Of a stretch of 5,605 nt of DNA, positions 1 through 5,359 are shown piece by piece. The notes under the pieces are model-generated. The model did no database searches and was not told where the DNA came from. It was given only the letters and a program-made list of their open reading frames with translations. Source of the DNA: Deltaproteobacteria bacterium. Lineage in GTDB: Bacteria; UBA10199; JACPAL01; JACOUP01. Positions within the stretch are counted from its first letter, which is position 1. Each line of letters starts with the position of its first letter. The DNA lies in contig JAUSKE010000191.1 of NCBI GenBank assembly GCA_030649435.1, positions 1 through 5,605 on the forward strand, given 5' to 3'. The position numbers were made by a program, and so were the translations under genes.

Positions 1-1038
1 GAAGAGGCGGTCAACAAGGCCCGTGAACAGGTCGCACAACTGATCGGGGCACTCCCAAGCGAGGTTATTTGGACGAGCGGCGCCACCGAATCTGACAATC
101 TCGCCCTGACCGGTGTTGCCACCATGTACGAAGAAAAGGGAAATGAGATCATCACCGCAACCACCGAACACCATGCTGTGCTGGATACCCTAGAAGCCCT
201 CGAACGGAAGGGTTTCAAGATTATCCGTCTCCCCGTCGACCCGACCGGTCTGATTAATCTGGATCACCTCAAAAAAGCGCTGAGCAAGAAAACAATCCTG
301 ATCTCCCTCATGGTGGCCAACAATGAGATCGGCACGATCCATCCGATAGCGGCCATCGGTAAAATCGCCAAGGGTGCTTCACCCACGAAAAAAGAAATCC
401 TCTTTCATGTCGATGCGGCTCAAGGTTGTGGCAAGATCCCGATTGACGTCCAAGCGATGGGGATCGATTTGCTCTCAATGTCAGCCCACAAAGCGTACGG
501 ACCTAAGGGGGTTGGGGCGCTTTACGTCAGGAGCAAAAACCCGCGTGTCCGTCTGGCCCCCATCCTTCACGGTGGAGGTCACGAAAAAGGTTTTCGCTCC
601 GGCACCTTACCGGTCCCGAATATCGTCGGTATGGGAGAAGCTTTTGCCATTGCCGGACGTGAAATGGAACAAGAGTCGAGGCGTATCCGATCCCTTCGGG
701 ATAAACTCCACCAAGGTCTCTCCCAACAACTGGATGGTGTTTTCTTAAACGGTCACCCGACCGAGAGATTATCCGGCAATCTGAATCTCAGCTTTAAGGG
801 GGTTAGTGGAGAAGCGATTATTGCGGCGATGCCCGAAATTGCGATCTCTTCCGGCTCCGCCTGCGCCTCCCTCAAGGCAGAATCGTCAACGGTACTCAAG
901 GCCTTGGGGTTGGATGACGAAAGGATCCGGAGTTCCATCCGGTTCGGCTTGGGCCGTTTCAATACGGAAGAAGAGATCGATTACGTTCTTCAGAAAACGG
1001 TCGCCACAATCCGGCACCTGAGAGAGATCCGGCGTTAA
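1..1038 (+). CDS. Cysteine desulfurase, NifS/IscS type (5' end cut by window edge)
   Basis: PLP-dependent enzyme that takes sulfur from L-cysteine as an enzyme-bound persulfide, releasing alanine, for Fe-S cluster assembly or tRNA thiolation in the cytoplasm. The frame is open from base 1, so the ATG at 124 is internal. It reads TSGATESDNLAL, then TEHHAVLD (the His that stacks on PLP in the family, codon 169-171), NNEIGTI, HVDAAQG, SAHKAYGPKG with the PLP-binding Lys at 490-492, GGGHEKGFRSGTLPVPN, and SSGSACAS with the catalytic Cys at 862-864, followed by SSIRFGLGRF. The SSGSAC loop marks class I (NifS/IscS) rather than SufS. 345 residues are visible; by alignment from memory with E. coli IscS (404 aa) about 45-50 N-terminal residues are missing. 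The protein stops soon after the last conserved helix and lacks the roughly 20-residue C-terminal tail that IscS uses near its scaffold partner, so iscS versus nifS is left open. It converges on the alkyltransferase gene. Confidence 0.95.
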   Translation, partial: EEAVNKAREQVAQLIGALPSEVIWTSGATESDNLALTGVATMYEEKGNEIITATTEHHAVLDTLEALERKGFKIIRLPVDPTGLINLDHLKKALSKKTILISLMVANNEIGTIHPIAAIGKIAKGASPTKKEILFHVDAAQGCGKIPIDVQAMGIDLLSMSAHKAYGPKGVGALYVRSKNPRVRLAPILHGGGHEKGFRSGTLPVPNIVGMGEAFAIAGREMEQESRRIRSLRDKLHQGLSQQLDGVFLNGHPTERLSGNLNLSFKGVSGEAIIAAMPEIAISSGSACASLKAESSTVLKALGLDDERIRSSIRFGLGRFNTEEEIDYVLQKTVATIRHLREIRR

Positions 1039-1039
1039 G

Positions 1040-1357
1040 TTAAAAAAGAACCCCTTCTTTTCGAAGAAGCTTCTTTTTTACCGAAACTCCTCCCGACGAG
1101 TACCCTCCCAAAGAACCATCCGAACGGACGACACGATGGCAGGGAACAAACGGGGCATAAGGGTTTTTTCCGCAGGCATTCGCCACCGCCCGTACCGCTT
1201 TTGACCGTCCTATTTTTTGAGCGACCCATCGGTAAGAACGGGTCTTCCCCTGAGGGATTTTTAGCAAAACTTTCCAGACCTTTTTTTGAAAAAGGGTCCC
1301 CTTCCCCTGCTCAATTTGCGAGACCCACTCTCCTTCGTTTAAAGTCTGTTTTCTCAT
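1040..1357 (-). CDS. ogt: O6-alkylguanine-DNA alkyltransferase, single-domain (MGMT/Ogt family)
   Basis: Suicide DNA-repair protein that moves the alkyl group of O6-alkylguanine (or O4-alkylthymine) to its own cysteine. The 105 residues cover only the C-terminal DNA-binding and active-site domain: FQKKVWKVLLKIPQG at 23-37, SYRWVA with the helix-turn-helix Tyr (Y42), KAVRAV with the arginine finger (R56), GKNP with the Asn hinge (N65), PCHRVV with the acceptor Cys (C73, codon 1139-1141), a YSSGG loop at 86-90 and E101 near the end. The usual N-terminal domain of 165-210 aa family members is absent. Short members of about 110 aa are often alkyltransferase-like proteins with Trp in place of Cys, but here the Cys is intact, so real transfer activity is predicted. 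The ATG at 1357 has only a weak AAG upstream; the conserved domain starts near residue 23, so a shorter start is possible. The stop lies one base from the desulfurase stop. An inverted-repeat array lies directly upstream and may control it. Confidence 0.93.
   Translation of the reverse strand: MRKQTLNEGEWVSQIEQGKGTLFQKKVWKVLLKIPQGKTRSYRWVAQKIGRSKAVRAVANACGKNPYAPFVPCHRVVRSDGSLGGYSSGGVSVKKKLLRKEGVLF
1041..1080. terminator. Nested perfect hairpin, probable bidirectional terminator
   Basis: A 10-base outer stem (TAAAAAAGAA at 1041-1050 with TTCTTTTTTA at 1071-1080) encloses an inner 6-base stem (CTTCTT at 1054-1059 with AAGAAG at 1064-1069) and a TTCG loop; only CCC against C is unpaired between them. 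Read on either strand, the inner stem is followed by a T-rich run, the form expected of a terminator shared by convergent genes. It lies 3 bases after the desulfurase stop and inside the last codons of the alkyltransferase gene. The stems are AT-rich, so termination strength is uncertain. Confidence 0.55.
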
Positions 1358-1358
1358 T

Positions 1359-1397
1359 TTGATCTTATCAATTTGATAATTTTATCAGTTTGAGAAT
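1359..1397. promoter_or_regulatory. Tandem ATCAA/TTGAT half-site array, candidate operator
   Basis: Two near-identical 16-base units (1365-1380 and 1382-1397, 14 of 16 bases equal) repeat at a 17-base step. The first contains a perfect odd palindrome, TTATCAA-T-TTGATAA (1365-1379). The second is a degenerate copy, TTATCAG-T-TTGAGAA. A further TTGAT at 1359-1363 makes another inverted pair with ATCAA at 1367-1371 across CTT. The array begins two bases before the alkyltransferase ATG and covers its leader and ribosome-binding region, so a dimeric repressor bound here could block it. On the minus strand a possible promoter lies farther upstream (TTGTAA, 18 bases, TATTTT). The cognate regulator is not in the window. 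Confidence 0.45.
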
Positions 1398-1499
1398 CGG
1401 CCCGCCGTTTTGGATACCTAAAATACCATTAAAAATCAGTTATTTACAATATAACGCCCCTGGCCAAAACTGGCATGAAATATGCTTTTATTAGGGCTG

Positions 1500-1505
1500 A
1501 AGGGG
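1500..1505 (+). promoter_or_regulatory. Shine-Dalgarno that fixes the start at 1511
   Basis: AAGGGG sits five bases before the ATG at 1511. The in-frame ATG at 1475 has no comparable purine-rich site before it, so the downstream start is preferred. Confidence 0.7.
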
Positions 1506-1510
1506 AAATA

Positions 1511-1885
1511 ATGTCAACCACCAAGAAAGAAAACCTAGGGATTCATTCAACAGAGATGGTCCGTGAGAAGGTCATCCCTGGCAGTTCCTTCCCCACCCCT
1601 GCGAAACCGACGCTCCCCTCAGCGGAGTCATTGAAAGGGAGCCAACTGATCGCCTTTGGAGATCGAATCACCTACACCTTTACCTTGGGGGGAGAGGTTC
1701 ACTCTCTTCATTTTGACAAGGCAAGACGGGAGATTTTTCTTAAGGGGCATAATATTCAAAATATGGCCCTCGATTCAATCCAACTCCAACTCCTTAAAGA
1801 TTTTAAAAAAATCCTCGCCTCTTCCAACCAGGGGCAGCCATTTCTCAAAGAGTACGAAGAACTCCTCAAAAAGGTTCACTCCTAA
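1511..1885 (+). CDS. Uncharacterised protein with one hairpin-helix module
   Basis: I do not recognise this 124-residue protein. It has no signal peptide or membrane segment and is probably cytoplasmic. Residues 1-45 are polar and rich in Pro and Ser (PGSSFPTPAKPTLPS), probably disordered. Residues about 52-102 look like two beta strands joined by a turn, ending in EIFLKGHNIQNM (74-85), followed by a charged amphipathic helix (LQLLKDFKKIL). A second helix, FLKEYEELLKKV, closes the protein. The middle part resembles two segments of the next gene product (V-Y-L-E-G-H-D-V and F-I-L-N-G-I-N-V), which argues that both are real genes and related by duplication. A longer start at 1475 would add 12 residues but lacks a Shine-Dalgarno. 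It is first in a probable operon ending in comEC and a lipoprotein, 40 bases before the second gene. The 1358-1510 intergenic region should hold the promoter; TACAAT (1445-1450) and TATAAC (1450-1455) are -10-like, but no convincing -35 accompanies them. Confidence 0.75.
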   Translation: MSTTKKENLGIHSTEMVREKVIPGSSFPTPAKPTLPSAESLKGSQLIAFGDRITYTFTLGGEVHSLHFDKARREIFLKGHNIQNMALDSIQLQLLKDFKKILASSNQGQPFLKEYEELLKKVHS

Positions 1886-1925
1886 GAATTGCCAAACCTC
1901 CCCTCTTCGGTTATAGTGAATCTCA

Positions 1926-2573
1926 ATGGTTAAGGTCCCCGGCATCACTCCAGCCCCGATCCAACGTCCGGAGGTCGAACTTCCTCGACATCCCGAGACT
2001 CCCTACTATCCCGATAGCGCTTTGACCTTCGTCCGGGAGGGTCAGCGGTGGACCTTCAACAACGGCAGGGTCTACCTGGAGGGGCACGATGTCGGCTCCC
2101 TGATTGCCGATGGGAAACTAGGGGTTTCTTATTGGGTCGCCATTGCCGAGGGGCTCAATGATTACAAGAAAAAAGTTGGGACCTCGGCCCGCGAAGTAAT
2201 CGGTTTTGCCAAATTTGCGGCATTGATCGACGCCCTTCTGGAAAAAATCCTCGGTCAAATGAGGAAGAACTATAACGAAAAAATATTCGGCTTGAAATGG
2301 CAGCTCCAAGATGGTCAGTTCATCCTGAACGGCATTAACGTTCGCTCCTTCTTGGCCCTCTACCGTCTTCGCAAGACCGAAAAGGCCAAAAGGTTTTTGA
2401 AGGGACTCCGGGGAAAGCTCGCTTCCATTCAGGGAGGGGCGCGGGGAAACAGCGACTACGAAAAGGTCCAAGATGTGGTGGATGACCTTGTTCAGGAGAT
2501 CGATGAAACCCTGGAAAACGATACCTCTTCTTCCTCCGGCGATCCTCTTGGTGATCGGGATCCTGATCGCTGA
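1926..2573 (+). CDS. Uncharacterised protein with two hairpin-helix modules, overlapping comEC
   Basis: I do not recognise this 215-residue protein. No signal peptide or membrane segment is seen. Residues 1-30 are proline-rich (PGITPAPIQRPEVELP). Module A (about 33-83) reads TFVREGQRWTFNNGRVYLEG, then HDVGSL and a helix ending in DYKKKV. Module B (about 119-168) reads IFGLKWQLQDGQFILNG, then INVRSF and a basic helix (KAKRFLKGLRGKL). Both share W-x-[FL], a turn at [ND]-G, three hydrophobic residues, x-G-x-[ND]-V and a hydrophobic pair, and match the single module of the preceding gene product. A helix at about 90-115 links them. The C-terminus (about 178-215) is acidic, then Ser/Asp-rich (NDTSSSSGDPLGDRDPDR). 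An in-frame stop lies just upstream at 1917-1919, so ATG 1926 is the earliest start; no clear Shine-Dalgarno precedes it. The last 71 bases overlap comEC in another frame, suggesting translational coupling. A long antisense frame over this region (2118-2768) is judged a shadow because the repeated module is encoded in the sense frame. Confidence 0.78.
   Translation: MVKVPGITPAPIQRPEVELPRHPETPYYPDSALTFVREGQRWTFNNGRVYLEGHDVGSLIADGKLGVSYWVAIAEGLNDYKKKVGTSAREVIGFAKFAALIDALLEKILGQMRKNYNEKIFGLKWQLQDGQFILNGINVRSFLALYRLRKTEKAKRFLKGLRGKLASIQGGARGNSDYEKVQDVVDDLVQEIDETLENDTSSSSGDPLGDRDPDR
2494..2498 (+). promoter_or_regulatory. Shine-Dalgarno that fixes the comEC start at 2503
   Basis: AGGAG ends four bases before the ATG at 2503 and lies inside the upstream gene. 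The in-frame ATGs at 2473 and 2482 have no such site, and the hydrophobic N-terminal helix expected of ComEC begins within a few residues of the 2503 start. Confidence 0.75.
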
Positions 2574-4767
2574 CAACCTCCCCTTCGAATTTTTCCGTTT
2601 CAACCAGGCCACCAACCCGTTTCTTTCCACCCTGATCCAGAGAGGGGAAAAAGAAATCTTTTTGGGAACCCTTTTGGAAAGCCATGCCGCGCCTGACAGA
2701 ACTACCTTTGACGTTAGACTGATCCAAGTGAACGATAAAAAAGAGGGGTGGTTGCCGCTCTCCGGCAAGATCAGACTTTCTCTCCCGGAGCCTCCCGAGA
2801 GTGTCCCGGGCGATGGACTCCTCTTCCGTTGCCGGCTTAAGGAACCCCACTCCTTTCAAAACGAAGGGAGCTTCGACACCGCCCGCTTCTTGCAAAGGAA
2901 AGGGATTCAGGCGACCGGCTTCATTGCCTCCCCCCTTGAAATCCAAAAAATTGAATCTCCTCGAACTTCATTCATGGGGACCATCGAGAAAATCAGGAAC
3001 CAACTGAAGAAGAAACTCTCAGGGCCTGAAAAAAAACCGGAAGAAGGATTCTTGAGGGCGCTCCTGATCGATGACCGTTCTGGCCTGACGCCACCGATGA
3101 CCGAGACCCTTCAAACTTTGGGACTGTCACACCTACTCTCCATCTCAGGGCTCCATATCAGCATGGTCACAACCTCCTTCTTTGCTCTACTCCTCTTTCT
3201 TTTCAAGCGGTCTTACCGCCTGACCCTCCTTTTCCCGGTAAAAAAGATCGCCGCGGCCGCCAGTTTTATCCCGCTCCTCTTCTACCTGCTCCTTTCCGGT
3301 TCTCCTCCCGCAGCCCTGCGTGCAGCGGTCATGGTTTCCCTTTACCTGACAGCACTCATTTTCGATAAAGAAAAAGATCTTTGGAACGTCCTGGCAGCCG
3401 CGGCCCTCCTGCTCCTCGCCTGGGAGCCGACACTGCTCTTTGAGCGTTCCTTTCAGCTCTCCTTCTTGGCGGTCATCGGGATCACCTTCGTCCTGACCGA
3501 AGAGCGTTTTAAAAACCGAAATGTGATCATACGCACCCTTCTTATTTCTACCTCAACGCTTCTTTTGACCGCACCAGTTGCCGCAGCGTTCGCTTCACAA
3601 TTCACCCTAGCCGGTCTCTTCTGCAACTTTTGGGCAATCCCCTTTGTCGGTTTTTTGATCCTCCCCCTCACCTTTGCTGGCGCCATCACCACCTTTATTT
3701 TTTCACCACTAGGGGATCTCTTCTTTCAGGCGGCCCTCTTTCTTTCGCACCTCTTCCTGACAACCCTTTCGCTCATCCTCCCCTATTTTGAAAAAGTCGC
3801 GATCCCCGTTTCCTTCACCAATCCTGAAATAATCCTCTTTCTCCTCTCCCTCTTCCTGCTGGGTTTGGTGATCCATTTTAGAAAATGTTGGTGGTGGGTC
3901 CTTCTCTCTTTTCTGTTATTCTCCGGCCTCTTCCTCTACCCCTTCTTCTCTCCCCTCTGGTCTTCCTCGCTGCGTGTTCATTTTTTGGATGTTGGCGAGG
4001 GGGATGCCGCGCTAGTTGAGTTTCCGAAGGGTGTAAAGTGGCTCGTCGATAGCGGTGGCTTCCTGATCCCCCCCAAGTCAGGAGAAAAGCAGCCGTTTGA
4101 TATCGGCCAAAATGTCCTTGTCCCTTATTTTTTAAAAAAAAGGATCTACTATCTGGACCGGATTATCCTGACCCACCCGCACCCGGATCATTATGGGGGG
4201 ATGCTCTCCGTGATCAGAAAAATTTCCGTTGGGGAGATCTGGATGACTGAAGCGACCTTTCCGGATCAAACCTTTATCAATCTCATGAATGAAATCAGAA
4301 AACAGGGGATCCCGATTCATTTTGTTTCCTCAAAAGAGACTGTTTTTACCGTCAATGGGGTCCGTGGAGAAATTTTGTACCCAGACTTTTACAACCCTCA
4401 ATGGAACCTGAATGACAATTCGATCGTCCTCAAGCTGACTTTCGGCGAAATCTCCTTTTTACTCACCGGCGACATCGAACGGGAGGGGGAAAAGCGAATG
4501 AGCCAACTCGGCCCCCAAATTCGAAGCACCATCCTCAAGGTCCCTCACCATGGGAGCAACACCTCGAGTTCAACCCCGTTTCTAGAGGCGGTCCAACCAG
4601 CACTTGCCGTCATGAGCGTCGGCTGGAAGAACCCGTTCCACTTCCCCCGGCCAGAGGTTTTGGAAAGGTATGAACGAGAAAAGATAAAACTTTTGAGGAC
4701 TGATCAGAACGGCGAGGTGACCGTGGTGACGGATGGAGAACGGTTTGAGATAAAAACAGTCCAGTGA
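2503..4767 (+). CDS. comEC: ComEC/Rec2-family DNA uptake channel with metallo-beta-lactamase-fold domain
   Basis: Inner-membrane protein that carries single-stranded DNA into the cytoplasm in natural transformation. From the start at 2503 it has 754 residues, a normal full length. The order is: an N-terminal membrane helix (about 7-26, PAILLVIGILIADNLPF); a soluble region (about 30-150) where DUF4131/OB-fold domains sit; the Competence domain, opening with ALLIDDRSGLTP (186-197) and its signature GLSHLLSISGLHIS (207-219), with several membrane helices to about residue 485; then a metallo-beta-lactamase-fold domain. That domain shows FLDVGEGDA (494-502; usually DVGQGD), THPHPDH (H558, H560, D562, H563), LLTGD (D657) and VPHHGSNTSSS (H682, H683), ending with RTDQNGEVTVVTDG. 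All metal ligands are kept, so nuclease activity on the non-transported strand, as proposed for the family, is plausible. It overlaps the previous gene by 71 bases and precedes a lipoprotein gene by 59 bases. Presence of comEC alone does not prove competence; comEA and pilus genes are not in the window. Confidence 0.96.
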   Translation: MKPWKTIPLLPPAILLVIGILIADNLPFEFFRFNQATNPFLSTLIQRGEKEIFLGTLLESHAAPDRTTFDVRLIQVNDKKEGWLPLSGKIRLSLPEPPESVPGDGLLFRCRLKEPHSFQNEGSFDTARFLQRKGIQATGFIASPLEIQKIESPRTSFMGTIEKIRNQLKKKLSGPEKKPEEGFLRALLIDDRSGLTPPMTETLQTLGLSHLLSISGLHISMVTTSFFALLLFLFKRSYRLTLLFPVKKIAAAASFIPLLFYLLLSGSPPAALRAAVMVSLYLTALIFDKEKDLWNVLAAAALLLLAWEPTLLFERSFQLSFLAVIGITFVLTEERFKNRNVIIRTLLISTSTLLLTAPVAAAFASQFTLAGLFCNFWAIPFVGFLILPLTFAGAITTFIFSPLGDLFFQAALFLSHLFLTTLSLILPYFEKVAIPVSFTNPEIILFLLSLFLLGLVIHFRKCWWWVLLSFLLFSGLFLYPFFSPLWSSSLRVHFLDVGEGDAALVEFPKGVKWLVDSGGFLIPPKSGEKQPFDIGQNVLVPYFLKKRIYYLDRIILTHPHPDHYGGMLSVIRKISVGEIWMTEATFPDQTFINLMNEIRKQGIPIHFVSSKETVFTVNGVRGEILYPDFYNPQWNLNDNSIVLKLTFGEISFLLTGDIEREGEKRMSQLGPQIRSTILKVPHHGSNTSSSTPFLEAVQPALAVMSVGWKNPFHFPRPEVLERYEREKIKLLRTDQNGEVTVVTDGERFEIKTVQ

Positions 4768-4778
4768 GAATATTTTAT

Positions 4779-4793
4779 TTCACTTTTAGTGAA
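4779..4793. repeat. Perfect inverted repeat between comEC and the lipoprotein gene
   Basis: TTCACT-TTT-AGTGAA forms a 6-base stem with a 3-base loop, 11 bases after the comEC stop and 33 bases before the lipoprotein ATG. It has no T-run after it, so it is not a standard terminator. It could be a small operator or an mRNA hairpin. Its left arm is also a poor -35 match 17 bases before TGTTAT (4802-4807), so an internal promoter is possible but weak. Confidence 0.3.
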
Positions 4794-4815
4794 CAACATG
4801 CTGTTATGGCAAAAA

Positions 4816-4823
4816 AGGGGGAG
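4816..4823 (+). promoter_or_regulatory. Shine-Dalgarno that fixes the lipoprotein start at 4827
   Basis: AGGGGGAG lies just before the ATG at 4827, at which a typical lipoprotein signal peptide begins. The alternative GTG at 4764, overlapping the comEC stop, has no such site and would put 21 extra residues before the signal peptide. Confidence 0.75.
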
Positions 4824-4826
4824 CTA

Positions 4827-5261
4827 ATGAAAAAAACAAAGCTTATTTTTTCTGCCTGTCTGGTTCTACTCGTCGGGTGTGCCACGATGAGTGATGTCGT
4901 TAAAGCCAAGCAAGAAGGGAAAGGGACGACAAAGGACTATGCCGTAACTGATAAGCAGGCCTGGGATATTTCCAAGGCAGTTTTCCGTTGGGAGGGGTCT
5001 GACGCGATTGAGGAACACCGTGACGAAGGGTACATGTTAACGAGCAGCGGGATGAACCTCGTCTCCTACGGGACAGTGATGGGGGCCTGGGTTGAAAAGA
5101 TCGATAAAAATAACACTCGCGTCACCGTGATCACCAAACGGAAACAGAAGATGAATCTCGCAACGACCCTCACCGAATCAACCTTCCATAAACGATTTGC
5201 ACAGGCGGCAAAGATCGTAAAGGAGGGAAAACCGCTCCCTGTAAAAGCCCCGAAATCTTAG
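4827..5261 (+). CDS. Small lipoprotein of unknown function
   Basis: A 144-residue protein with a clear lipoprotein signal: MKKTK, a hydrophobic stretch, and the lipobox LVGC with the lipidated Cys at residue 18. Ala follows the Cys, so there is no Asp +2 retention signal and outer-membrane sorting would be expected if a Lol system is present. The mature part (about 127 residues) has a Lys-rich start, a helix (DKQAWDISKAVFRWEG, about 47-62) and several alternating, probably beta, segments (DEGYMLTSSGMNLVSYG, GAWVEKIDKNNTRVTVITKRK), then a C-terminal helix (HKRFAQAAKIVKEG). This helix-plus-sheet layout, with a 'resolve the residue, then T-R-V-T-V' strand, recalls small DUF3568-like lipoproteins, but that match is from memory and weak. 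No enzyme motif is visible. It follows comEC by 59 bases on the same strand and may share its transcript. It converges with tRNA-Val, whose 3' end lies 8 bases past its stop, with no obvious terminator between. Confidence 0.85.
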   Translation: MKKTKLIFSACLVLLVGCATMSDVVKAKQEGKGTTKDYAVTDKQAWDISKAVFRWEGSDAIEEHRDEGYMLTSSGMNLVSYGTVMGAWVEKIDKNNTRVTVITKRKQKMNLATTLTESTFHKRFAQAAKIVKEGKPLPVKAPKS

Positions 5262-5268
5262 GTAACAG

Positions 5269-5340
5269 TGGGCGCTGAGAGATTCGAACTCCCGACCCCC
5301 TCGGTGTAAACGAGGTGCTCTACCGCTAAGCTAAGCGCCC
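5269..5340 (-). tRNA. tRNA-Val (anticodon UAC)
   Basis: On the minus strand the 72 bases fold into a standard cloverleaf. The acceptor stem is GGGCGCT with AGCGCCC, and the discriminator base is A (5269). The D-arm is GCTT with GAGC around a 7-base loop. The anticodon stem CCTCG/CGAGG encloses the loop TTTACAC, whose anticodon TAC (5306-5308) reads valine GUA and, by wobble, other GUN codons. A 5-base variable loop and a T-arm GGGAG/CTCTC with loop TTCGAAT complete it. The CCA end is not encoded (CTG follows the discriminator), so it must be added by a nucleotidyltransferase. It lies 19 bases after the lon stop on the same strand and may be processed from a lon transcript. Confidence 0.97.
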
Positions 5341-5359
5341 GAATAACAGCAGGTATACC

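Noticed and set aside
374..748. Out-of-frame open reading frames within the desulfurase gene (also 753-962, 806-1021)
   Set aside because: They shadow the well-conserved desulfurase frame and show no domain signature.
1443..1474. Plus-strand promoter elements (TTTACA, TACAAT, TATAAC) and a GCCA-AAAC-TGGC hairpin
   Set aside because: No -35/-10 pair with a 16-18 base spacer and good match in both boxes; the hairpin stem is only 4 bases.
1475..1510. Longer start (ATG 1475) for the first small gene
   Set aside because: No Shine-Dalgarno before it, whereas AAGGGG precedes the ATG at 1511 at the right distance.
2473..2502. Longer starts for comEC at 2473 or 2482
   Set aside because: No ribosome-binding site, and the 2503 start directly precedes the expected first membrane helix with AGGAG in place.
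2118..2946. Long minus-strand frames (2118-2768 and 2335-2946)
   Set aside because: They lie antisense to the second small gene and comEC, show no recognisable motif, and overlap each other; the sense frames carry repeated modules and ComEC homology.
4764..4826. GTG start at 4764 overlapping the comEC stop, as a coupled start of the lipoprotein
   Set aside because: It would place 21 residues before the lipoprotein signal peptide and has no Shine-Dalgarno; the ATG at 4827 has both.
5224..5240. AGGGA/TCCCT hairpin as a minus-strand terminator after tRNA-Val
   Set aside because: Only a 5-base stem, with just TTT shortly after it, and inside the lipoprotein coding sequence; too weak to call.
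5269..5340. tRNA-Val as an integration site of a mobile element
   Set aside because: No repeated tRNA 3' end, integrase or foreign-looking gene is seen nearby in the window.
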